Source: Phlebotomus papatasi
Taxonomy: Eukaryota > Arthropoda > Insecta > Diptera > Psychodidae
Direction: 5' to 3'
NCBI RefSeq assembly: GCF_024763615.1
Contig: NC_077223.1
Coordinates: forward strand, 105,834,627-105,898,626
Length of the DNA: 64,000 nt
Shown here: in pieces, positions 55,186 through 64,000 of the stretch
How the letters are laid out: every line of letters begins with the position of its first letter
Numbering within the stretch: the first letter of the stretch is position 1
Program-made: the position numbers and the translations under genes
Notes under the pieces: model-generated
Told to the model about the DNA's origin: nothing
Databases searched by the model: none
The model's input: only the letters and a program-made list of their open reading frames with translations

Positions 55186-55245
55186 GATTGCAAGACTTGA
55201 CCACTGATGAAGGCATGGAGATCGAGCCGAAAGCTCTGATGATAG
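55186..55245 (+). other. CTGATGA...GAAA segment, possible decayed retroelement end
   Basis: CCACTGATGAAGGC, an 11-nt spacer, then GCCGAAAGC. A related sequence at about 8349-8382 reads CCACTGAGGAAGGCGC, spacer, GCGTCGAAAGC. GGC/GCC-type pairing between the two conserved words gives a short stem. The arrangement recalls the hammerhead ribozyme core (CUGAUGA, stem, GAAA), but stems I and III are not evident. Confidence 0.2.
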
Positions 55246-55389
55246 TTGATGTGTTTTCCTGAGTGATTATCTCTTCCCGACGACTTCCGGTTTTCCCTAT
55301 TGTTTATTCAAATGAAGTCTTCTGAAAGTATGCAACATTTCTGTATGCATAATGTCGTATGCTTAGTTTAGGAGTAATACAATTTATTT

Positions 55390-55560
55390 TCTGGTAAATA
55401 TTATTTATCGGTTATGAATCAGTTTATTAGCGGTTCATAACCGATAGGAATCGAATTAGGCTTGTCAGAAATTCCAAGACCTTTCTAACGAGCTAAACAT
55501 GATAGTATTCGGTTGAGAAGTACGCTCTCTAGAGCCTTTTTTACACTTTGACCTTGAAAT
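55390..55560 (-). repeat. GAACCGGTTATGAACC dispersed repeat, copy 4
   Basis: In reverse complement it matches 41340-41605 in order: AGAGAGCGTACTTCTC, GAAAGGTCTTGGAA, then ATCGGTTATGAACCGC. Confidence 0.6.
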
Positions 55561-55808
55561 GTCCTGGATAATCTCCAATATATCGTCGGTTGGGGAGGGG
55601 GTGGAAGGAGGAAGTTTTAGGAGTAAAAAATCGAGGGATTTTATTTACTGCTCTCTCTCTGTTGAATTTAAGCAGTATAATAGCATTTTCAGATCGGAAC
55701 AACAAATATTTGCAAGGAACAAAATTTTGCATACGCAGTGGAGAGCACCAGAACTAAAAAAAATGTCTTGCTCAATTGTTACTGATCACATGAAATATTT
55801 TTTCATAA

Positions 55809-56058
55809 CACTGAGAGAAATCCGAAAAAGTTAAAATAACTGTCCGGAAATGTTAATTTTACCTGCAGTATTGATCCGAAATCGGTGTAAATATTACCCT
55901 TTTTAGGTGTATTAGGGGTTAAATTTACCCTTTTTCATGTTAATTTTACCCTTAAAAAGGTGTAAAATTAACAATAAAAAATGTTGATATATTTTTACCC
56001 CTAAAAGTGTTAAAGTTATGAGGAAAAAAAAGTTAATCGCACCCTCTTTTTTTCAGTG
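55809..56058 (+). mobile_element. CACTGAG MITE, full-length copy (250 bp)
   Basis: CACTGAGAGAAATCCGAAAA start and CTTTTTTTCAGTG end, with the family interior (CTGCAGTATTGATCCGAAAT). It is close to the copies at 48358 and 36972. Confidence 0.85.
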
Positions 56059-56719
56059 AAGGCATTCATTTTGGTAAAACTAACTAAGATTTGGATTAGA
56101 TCATTTGCCCTTGGGAAATCTCCAGAATGATACTCGTGTTACCCTCTGCCAGACGTCTTTTGCTAGTCGTAGTTCTTTTAGTCTTAGGTGTCGCGTGTCA
56201 AAACTCATCTAATAGCATTGTAATCAAAGTGACATCAATGAACAAATGAAATAATTATTTTTTGGCTTATGGTAAGAGAATCCGAGGGATTAAAAGACTT
56301 TTTCACCCACACGATTTAACTCAAATAACCTGAGAACTAATAAATCTTATGTTTGACCTTTGACCTTGAAAAATCCTTAAGAAGGCATAATGAAGGTAAG
56401 GAAAGTGAGGATGGCTTTCACGTAGTCTTTGTAAGTCACATCCATAATCTTTAGTTAACGTACTTCACTATTTAAAGGAAAGTGGAAAACTTACCTTGAA
56501 AATTGGTGAAAAACACAGAAAACACCTTTTCAGCTCAAAATGTCAAGAGCAACTAACGCGCTCTTGCGATTTCCACTCGCATTTTGCTTTTCTGTCAAGA
56601 ATTCATCGAGAAAACCGGTTAAAGTGCAACAAAAATTAATCGAAAAATCAATGCGGTTCCGATAAAATTTTCAATGAGGATCGATGAGTTAATGGGTATA
56701 ACAAAAAACATTTTCGGAC
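56059..56719. other. No supported gene
   Basis: Slightly less A+T-rich than the flanks, with no recognised domain or repeat. Confidence 0.4.
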
Positions 56720-56976
56720 CACTGACTGAGAGAAATCCGAAAAAGTTAAAATAACATTCCGGAAATGTTAATTTTACCCTGCAGTAATAATCCGAAATCG
56801 GTGTAAATATTACTCTTTTTAGGTGTATTATGGGTTAAAGTAACCCTTTTTTCATGTTGATTTTACCCTTACAAGGTGTAAAATTAACATTAAAAAATGT
56901 TGATATATTTTTACACCCGAAAAGTGTTAAGGTTATGACGAAAAAAAGTTAATCGTAGCCCCTTTTTTTCTCAGTG
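56720..56976 (+). mobile_element. CACTGAG MITE, CACTGACTGAG subfamily copy
   Basis: The left terminus reads CACTGACTGAGAGAAATC with an extra ACTG, as in the truncated copy at 16026. The right terminus is TTTTTTTCTCAGTG. The rest is the standard family sequence. Confidence 0.85.
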
Positions 56977-58297
56977 ACTGCAATTTGGGATATGAATTAA
57001 GGATAAAATGTATAAGCGTATGGGTTAAATCATTTTAAAGAAAACTCCGTATGCCCTTAATGCGTTTTTTTGTTCATGTAACTCCTGATGAAAGCTTTCA
57101 GTTGGAATTTTTTCCAATATATTGTGCAAATAACCCTCTAAATGAGAAAGTATGATGGAAAAATTTGGAAGGAAAAAAAGAAATCAACAATATTTCTCTC
57201 ATTTTTTGTGTGTTGAAAGGAAGGTTGAGAAAATTGAGGGGAAAGAGAAGCTGAATTGATGAAAATGAAGAAAATTTCTTATAACTTCATATTTTTTTTA
57301 CCCACACCGATTTTCTTTCTGGCGTCATGAGCAATTTGTTATCGGTGATGTATCAATTTTCTGCACCTAACCTCATATGTTTTCTTGCTGAAATCACCAA
57401 TAGACTAATGTTGTGTGGATAAATGAGGGGTTGATGAGGATGAGAAAAACAATTCTGGCGTCAATACTGCCGAGTGGAATAGGACGAAAAATTAACTAGA
57501 TACCTATATTAGTTGGTATTTTCATTTCAAAATCACTTTTGTCCCCTTCGAGCCATTAATCACCCTTACACAGGATTAATTACAATCCCTTTTGGTAATG
57601 AAATCATATTTTATCCATTTGGTCCACAAAATCAACATTATATATCTTGTCATTTTGCGGAAGACATTATTATATGCATTGTTATTTTTTAATTGAAATA
57701 TTTCTACTGAAATTGATTACAAAACTGTGTTATTTTTGTTGTGGAAATTTCATTGTCACACTTTTCAATGCATAGTGTGAAATGGATCAACTTAATTTCC
57801 TATATTTTTATAACAAAAAAACATATTCAAATCGTGTGCTTCCAAATTAAATTCATGAATTTGCTGCAAGATATTAACATTGAAATAAACAATTGTTCTG
57901 TTTTTGCTGCACGATTCTTTGTTCTTTTTTGTATTTTTTAATTGAATGAATTCAAAGAGAAAGTAACGTAATGTATAATTAAATTTTCAATTCCAAAAAC
58001 CTATGCACAAAAACCAATTCATTTATAAAAATAAGTCTTTTATTAAAATGACCGTAAAAGTTTATTTAAAAAAAAAATAATAAGAAAACTACCCGTCTGA
58101 CACATGGTAAGGGAGACTCAGTGTTGAACCATTAATTAACACCCAGCTTTAGGCACTATATTAGGCCTTAGCGGTAAGATGTGAGTGATAAGAATGGGGC
58201 ACGAATAAAACTGTCAAATACACCTCCTGATTTTACTTCCGAATTTTATCCAAATGGTCGAAGATACAAGGATAGTGATATGTTTTATTTAACCAGT
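56977..58297. other. No supported gene
   Basis: A+T-rich intronic DNA. The frame at 57741-57941 is not recognised. Confidence 0.4.
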
Positions 58298-58335
58298 CAC
58301 TGAGAGAAATTCGAAAAAGTTAAAATAACATTCCG
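58298..58335 (+). mobile_element. CACTGAG MITE stub
   Basis: Only the first 38 bp (CACTGAGAGAAATTCGAAAA onward) remain. The next base begins the element at 58336, so the stub was cut or split by that insertion. I could not find the remaining part convincingly after 59379. Confidence 0.7.
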
Positions 58336-59379
58336 TAGGGTAAGGGCTCATAATTTTGGCCGGTCTGCTTATAAGCATCGATGTTCCAAGTTTGAAGTGC
58401 GATATTTTCAATACTAATTGACATTTCTTGTTACTCTCTTTTCAGAAGGATTGTTTAGAAACTTGACAAGCTATTTATCATCTAATTTTTACTAAAATTA
58501 GTTTTAATACGTTTAAAAATGAATTGATTTGCAGAGGTGAATTTGACTCTTATTTTGGACATCTTGGTTATTAATTTGGACAGCTTGGCTGTAAATTTGG
58601 ACAGCTAATCCGCCTCAAAAGAATGCCCATTGTTCTTCATTTTATGAACCAATCTTACCAAGTCCTCTTACTGATCATGTAAGGGAAATGTAGAATGTTA
58701 CAAGAAGCCCGGAAACTTTCAATATCACTCATTGAAGTGAGTTGACTTCGGTACTCCAAGTACGTGCGGATTCGCTCATTCCCTGGCCTTTCCGGGAGCA
58801 TTTCAATGCTTTTCTCGCTACATCTCTTTCGTAGAGATGATGCTCCTTTGTTTCTCCAGGCATTAGTCCAACCTAGTCATCACAAAAGCTAAAATTTCAC
58901 GGAATTTCGTGAGAAAAACACCTGTCCAGGTCTTGAAAAAATCACATTTTCCACACGAAAAATCTAATTCACAAGACAAATGTCACTTCAGGTCAAATGT
59001 ACAAATGACCACTAACATGAATCAACACAATATTCAATGAGTATTCAATAATATCACTCAAAAAAACCGAAGAAACATTGTTAGTACTTCACCACAGCTA
59101 AAATAAGAACTGAAGTAAACACGAAGTTCTGTCATATTTCTCGTAAGCAATTGCTCAGATTGGATTTTCAATAAAGTAATTTTAACTCAAATCACATTCT
59201 AAATTTTACGTTTTTAGTGTTAAAATCTTCCAAAAAGAACAAATATTTAGATAGAATTCATTATTCATCAAATATTGGAATAAAAATCCATAAATTTAAT
59301 CAATTTATTTTTAGTGTCCAATATTATCCTCAAAGTGTCCAAAATAAGATACTGGACAAAATTATGAGCCTTTCCCCTA
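58336..59379. mobile_element. 1.04-kb relative of the TAGGGTAAGTG element
   Basis: TAGGGTAAGGGCTCATAATTT and AAATTATGAGCCTTTCCCCTA form the ends. The left third (CCAAGTTTGAAGTGCGATAT through TTTTAATACGTTT) is clearly homologous to 43785-43925. The interior has unrelated, more G+C-rich sequence (about 58730-58870) and repeated TTTGGACA words near both ends. No long ORF was found. Confidence 0.75.
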
Positions 59380-59546
59380 AACGAAATTTTAGAGATTCAT
59401 AATAATAATTTATTAAAATTTTATAGATATTTTAATGGCCATGTAGAGTTGAATCACTCACGTGTGTCACTTTGTGTCTATTTTATTCACTTAAAAATCT
59501 GCTTAATAATACAGACGGACAAAGTATTAAAATATCTTGTATTATG

Positions 59547-59764
59547 TAGGGGAAAGTATTCTCCCTTCGAACGTTCATGCCTTCGAAAAATGTGGACTTC
59601 TTTTATATTTCCTGGGATTTACACATTACTTATCACATGATTATCAATAATTGATAATAAGCTAACTAATATTTAATAGAAATGTGTAAGTTTCTTGGGA
59701 AAAATAAAAGAAAATTCACATTATTCGAAGGTATGAACGTTCGAAGGAAGAGTACTTTCCCCTA
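59547..59764. mobile_element. 218-bp hairpin MITE with TAGGGGAAAGTATTCTCCC ends
   Basis: TAGGGGAAAGTATTCTCCCT pairs with the right end (GAGTACTTTCCCCTA). Pairing continues through TTCGAACGTTCATGCCTTCGA for about 40 bp. The element is non-coding, and the frame at 59449-59640 crosses it. Confidence 0.8.
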
Positions 59765-60152
59765 CTGTGTATGCTCTGTAGCAAATTGAGGATTGAAAAC
59801 AAATATTTTTTTTTTAAATAAATTTTGAAAGAAAAGTTGATTATACTCAAATGTAATTCCCATAAAAGTTTGTTTTCCTATTTGTTACGCTCTCAGTATT
59901 ACGTAATTTTAAAATTTAATAAATAAACTATGAAAATTGCAAACTGCTCTTGGTAAAGAGAAAAGTTTTCTAGAGGTTTTTTCAACATTAGTCTGCTTCA
60001 TTATAAAATAAATTTATTGTACGTTGAAAAGATTCCAGGGGCATATTTCATGTAGTTCTGTTTATGATTTTTTTTTTCAATATATATAATCATACAGTAT
60101 AAAGTCTGTGTGTAGTGTACAAGTTCGAGTGCGCGAGAGTGAAGCTAGTCGA

Positions 60153-60272
60153 ATGAAAATTGTCGTATCCATGACATCAAATTACGTCACCGGAACTTGC
60201 CTTTTGGGCCCAAAGCACGACAGGGGGTGCTACCCTAGAAAACCCAGAGGGTGGGATAGAGAAAATGTTTGA
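60153..60272 (+). other. Short open frame of 39 codons in a G+C-richer island
   Basis: ATG at 60153, a second in-frame ATG at 60171, stop at 60270. The translation includes TGTCLLGPKHDRGCYPRKPR, rich in G, P, C and basic residues, unlike the A+T-driven frames nearby. A TATAAAG word lies about 55 bp upstream (near 60098), and TTACGTCA, a CRE-like site, lies within the frame. No family is recognised. It could be a nested short gene, an untranslated exon of an alternative transcript or chance. Confidence 0.2.
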
Positions 60273-61353
60273 AGAGAAAAAAAAACGCACGAGTACGAAT
60301 TTATTAATTGTGAAAATAGAAATAATAAATTTCTTTCTTATAAGGAAGAAGGGGGAAAGTCTTTTTTTCTCCCTTTGAGAGAAACAATTACAAGGTTTTA
60401 TTGCTGGAAAAGTTGATTATTTTTTCATCGAGTTCATAATGTATCTTTTTCTCAATATATTATCATCAATTTATTATTGAATCATTTTTTTAAATTGAAT
60501 TTTCCGGTGAGAGTTGCGGCTACAGAAGGAAAATTATGAATTATTGACGATAGAAAGAAACAGAAGCAACAGTTTATCTTGTACATTTTTTTATTGCATT
60601 TTTTTTAACATATTCATCATTATCCCTTTTTTTAATTTTATTATTCATCATACCGAGTATACTTTACTGCGACTTTCGAATTATTTATTTTGCATATTAG
60701 TTAGAGAGCTTTGCAGAGAATACAGAAGGTAACAAATTGAGCTTTTACTAGAAATGCTTTTTTTTTAATTTCAAGAACACACGCTCATAATCAAACAATT
60801 TTCCAGGATGAGGGGTAAAATAAATTATTGGAATATTCAATGAAATTAAAGGAAAACCCCAGTTAAGCCGGTGATATGGAAGCAAATGCGAGGAAAGTGA
60901 AATTTTTCGCAACGAGATAAAAGAGATAAGAGGAAAGCGTATGGAAAAATATGAAATACATATGTATAAATATCTATAAGACAAAGGTATGAGAAGAAAA
61001 GGATGTAGCAAATGACGGAGCCGTATTGCCTTACGCCTTTTAAGTGGGTGGATTGTGAGACAGAGCCTGCAATAAATGACAAACTAGAAGGCATTTAGGG
61101 CATTTGGGAATGTCCCACGTTGCGGAGTATATAAAAACAATAAAAGTTTGTTGATTGCTTTCAGGACTATAGTAATTGACAATGTCATGAAAATAAATCG
61201 ATTTTCTCCTTTATATCTCCTTCGTACTTCCTTAACCGTCTTACTTTAAAAGAAACATCCGCGCTATAAATTTTTCTTTGCACTGTAAAATTCTTTTTAC
61301 ATGACATTATGGTTGCTATTCCAATGGAAAATTAACATGTTTTTCTTAACACC

Positions 61354-61502
61354 TTACTGTTCTCAAGTGTTTCTGCATTACCGACTTTTCTTTGTGTTGG
61401 TTCCTGTCTTGACTATTTTGCTCAGTCCTCGCTTTGTTCTAAACCTACTGAACAGTCGTGATAGGAACCAACAGAAAGAAAAGTCGATAATGCAGAAACA
61501 CA
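61354..61502. mobile_element. ACTGTTCTCAAGTGTTTCTG hairpin element, copy 1
   Basis: The arms CATTACCGACTTTTCTTTGT then TGGTTCCTGTC and their complements (GATAGGAACCAACAGAAAG, AAAGTCGATAATGCAGAAAC) fold the element into a hairpin of about 65-bp arms. A second hairpin copy is at 62260 and a one-arm fragment at about 62012-62050. Confidence 0.75.
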
Positions 61503-61611
61503 TAATAGGAGCCATGTACTAAAAAATTTATTCAGGAGTAAAATTTCGCCTTTTATGGTACTATTCCAATGTATAATGAAAAGGGGAAAACTTTCTCTTA
61601 AACACAGTTTT

Positions 61612-62002
61612 ACTGTGTTATCACACTTGCACATTAAAATTTTAATATGATTCACATTAATTGTCGCTGGTGAGAGTCCAAATGTGTAATTTGTATGTTT
61701 GAATAATTTTATATTCAAAATTTGATCTATTTGTTGATAAAAAGGTAGACTTGGCCCGCAAAATTTGATATAAATTTATTTATAGCATTAATGCGAAAAA
61801 TTAATGCGATTTTCTCTTTAATTTTTTAATGTGAAAAATATTTATGCTTTAGGTAAATTTAAATCAAACTTTATCAATAAATAGAAAAACCCCAAATATT
61901 AAGTGACTCAAAGACACAAATAACATATTTGGACGCTCACAAACGACAATTAATGTGAATCACATTAATATTTTAATGTACAAGTGTGATAACGCCGTTA
62001 GT
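61612..62002. mobile_element. 391-bp element with GTTATCACACTTGCACATTAA ends
   Basis: ACTGTGTTATCACACTTGCA with TTAAAATTTTAATATGATTC at the left is mirrored near 61940-62002. About 65 bp of each end pair. The middle is A+T-rich and non-coding. It lies between copies of the ACTGTTCTCAAG family. Confidence 0.75.
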
Positions 62003-62259
62003 ACCCCTTTACTGTTCTCAAGTGCTTCTACATTATCGACTTTTTACAACAAGTTTATGTATCTACTATTCCTTCAGTCTCCGCCGTATTTTAAAAACGC
62101 CAGTCGTGACAGGGTGTCCAAGTTTGATAATGCAAAATCACAAGATATGAGCTATGTACTAAAAAAATTGTTCAGGAGAAAGATTTCGCTTTTTATGTAG
62201 CTATTTCAACGTATAATAAAAAGGGAAAATCTTTCTCTTGAGCATTTTTTTAGCCTTTT

Positions 62260-62423
62260 GATGTTCTCAAGTACATCAGAATTATCGACTTTTCTTTGTA
62301 TTGTTGAATTGGTTCCTGTCTTGACTATTTTCCTCAGTCCTCACTATGTTCTAAGCCCAAACAGTCATGACAGGTACCAACACAAAGAAAAGTAGATAAC
62401 ACAGAAGCACTTGAGAACAGTAA
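62260..62423. mobile_element. ACTGTTCTCAAGTGTTTCTG hairpin element, copy 2
   Basis: GATGTTCTCAAGTACATCAG, then TATCGACTTTTCTTTGTATT and GGTTCCTGTCTTGACTATTT, are mirrored by the right arm ending CACTTGAGAACAGTAAAC. Size and arms agree with copy 1. Confidence 0.75.
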
Positions 62424-62491
62424 ACGGCTGACAAACATATTTATTTTTCATTAAAACAGCACCTTTATGCTCAAATATAGATAAGAAGAGA

Positions 62492-62899
62492 TAAGGGAAG
62501 AGTACCCCGGATCGGAATGTTAAGAGACATTCTCGATGTTTAGTTGAAAATATAAGCCTCAAAATACTATTTAGTATTTTTTTGTCTGCTAATCGGTATA
62601 CTAGTGATTCATTTAACTATATTCGCGCATTTGAATTTTAAATTTTAAGAATAAATTAATAAAAAATAGATGTAATTGCAACGATGTACTCTGTACCTCG
62701 GATCGTCACAAGTTTAATCAGGTTTATTACGGAAAATTGGTTTTAAAAATTAAATCTAAACTAATGCACTGTATTCTTATGAGAGTTAAATTGTGAAAAG
62801 TAGCTAATAATTTTAAAAAATTCATTTGAATTGGTGCGACAATCTGATAGTAACCTGACGATACGAGGAACACTGCCGATCGCTAGTACTCTTCCCTTA
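62492..62899. mobile_element. 408-bp element with TAAGGGAAGAGTACCCCGGA ends
   Basis: TAAGGGAAGAGTACCCCGGA and CGATCGCTAGTACTCTTCCCTTA are inverted, about 23 bp with mismatches. CCTCGGATCGTCAC at about 62697 and CCTGACGATACGAGG at about 62855 give a second inner pair. Non-coding. Confidence 0.7.
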
Positions 62900-63494
62900 T
62901 GTCAATTAATGTAAAAAACGGCATGGCATAACTTTAACAAATCCATTTAATTTGTTAAAATTATTTGACAATAAAATTTCACACTAACTTTTGTCGCCTA
63001 TTCCTGTGTGACACAAAGCCAAGGAATACTTTTCACCACATTTTTTCCACAAGGGAAATTATGTGAAAATATGGCTCATCTGTGAGAAAATGTGTCAAGA
63101 GGTTCTAGAGAGATACGAAAGAATGAAAATGTATTGGACTTTCATGGGATGTCTTGTTCTTCTGGAATTATTTTTTTTTCTTCTCACCTTTTAGCAAATA
63201 TTTTGCTATTGCACAAGTACACATGAGGAGCAAAGTTACCGGAATGATACGAAAAAGAAAGGTAAAACGTGTATAATGTAGGCAAAAATATGTGGGGAAG
63301 CCCTTAGAAAATAAAATGTGAAAAAGATGTAAGAGACTTTTAAGTGCCACCTTTCATTTTACATGCCAACCTTTTTATTGCATGAATCTAAAATGAGAGC
63401 AATATATATATTATATATATAGCCTGTGTGCTCACATTCGCCGTTTGATTTTATACAAGTGTCTCGGCTTAATATTTGTACATAGTGAGCCTAA

Positions 63495-63903
63495 ACACAA
63501 GTAGATTTTGATTCTCCAATAGTGTCTTGGATAAAAGGAAAATGGAACTCTATTTGCACAAAAAGTCGTTGATGATCGAAGAATTCAAATTCAATTTCGA
63601 ATTTTCATGCTAAATTTTCGAACAAGGTGGTGCAAATTTATCAAATATCACTCTATTTAGAAAGCTGACAAAACAGTTACTCAGTGATTATGGAGTGATT
63701 AAATACTGGGGCAAGAACAGTAATCGTCGTCGTTCTGTTTTATTCCTCACAACAATATGAAGACCGTCACATTTTGACACTTAAGCACTTCGAAATTCGA
63801 ACAGGATGTATCTCAGCTACCTTGCGGAATTATATAAAAGTAAGAAAGTCTTTTTTTTGGATCTTCAAATAGATTTTCGAATTTTTCAAGATCTACTTCT
63901 GTA
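63495..63903 (+). mobile_element. AAGTAGATTTTGA family, full-length plus copy (409 bp)
   Basis: ACACAAGTAGATTTTGATTC start and TTTTCAAGATCTACTTCTGTA end. Nearly every landmark of the copies at 18806 and 20826 is present. Because the right end is complete, this copy defines the element's length. Its last TA begins another TAGGGGAAGAGTG terminus at 63902 that runs out of the window. Confidence 0.75.
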
Positions 63904-64000
63904 GGGGAAGAGTGTGGTAGATGTTCGAAAAATGCAAAGTCAAGTTCGAATCGTTGAAAACACAGAACAGTAACACAATGATTGAACTTCATTCAATTAA

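Larger units (their letters stand above)
54182..64000 (+). other. Probable first coding intron of the NCS gene (continues beyond the window)
   Basis: The donor GTAAATTT follows the exon. I looked downstream for the next expected family segment (beginning with a DCPNG-like loop and an M-rich helix) and found no candidate. If so, the intron is at least 9.8 kb. It is loaded with the mobile elements listed separately. Confidence 0.6.

Overview
The window looks like a stretch of an A+T-rich insect genome, most likely a fly (Diptera). It is almost entirely non-coding. The organism call rests on one confident protein-coding exon with an insect-type neuronal calcium sensor N-terminus, on tRNA-headed SINEs and arthropod-type LINE remnants, and on the density of short TA-flanked inverted-repeat elements. 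I cannot name the species. There are no bacterial-style operons, CRISPR arrays, rRNA genes or intact tRNA genes.

The only host gene I can support is on the + strand. A consensus splice acceptor ends at 54039, the ATG is at 54071, 37 codons follow, and a GTAAAT donor begins at 54182. The exon encodes the myristoylated N-terminus of a neuronal calcium sensor (NCS-2/visinin-like, EF-hand family). No later exon is visible, so 54182-64000 is probably its first coding intron. The DNA upstream is probably 5' intron or intergenic sequence, since the acceptor implies an earlier non-coding exon.

Nearly everything else that can be recognised is mobile-element debris, layered and nested. (1) 1-10600 holds a 2.9-kb TA-flanked element (2211-5094) packed with TTGATCAA repeats and a 288-bp tandem array, and an 890-bp foldback element. 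(2) 10600-16210 is a cluster of inverted-repeat elements, including a pogo-like miniature element that keeps a short transposase start and a mosaic 866-bp element containing a tRNA-like segment. (3) 17000-23120 holds several copies of one ~400-bp family, a TTAA-flanked piggyBac-like element and a second pogo-like copy. (4) 24900-32740 contains foldback elements, a nested 142-bp hairpin with a 7-bp duplication, two tRNA-derived SINEs and two LINE remnants, one with a perfect 15-bp target-site duplication. (5) 34900-37300 has a 384-bp palindrome and a 616-bp inverted dimer of the CACTGAG element. (6) 39400-45940 shows nested insertions whose empty sites can be read from paralogous copies in the same window. 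(7) 46200-47320 is a minisatellite with a 294-bp higher-order period. (8) 48350-64000 contains more copies of the same families, mostly inside the putative intron.

Family assignments (pogo-like, piggyBac-like, Tc1/mariner-like) rest on terminal repeats and target-site duplications seen here, not on a database search. Most open frames of 60-120 codons fall inside these repeats or in low-complexity DNA and are not genes.
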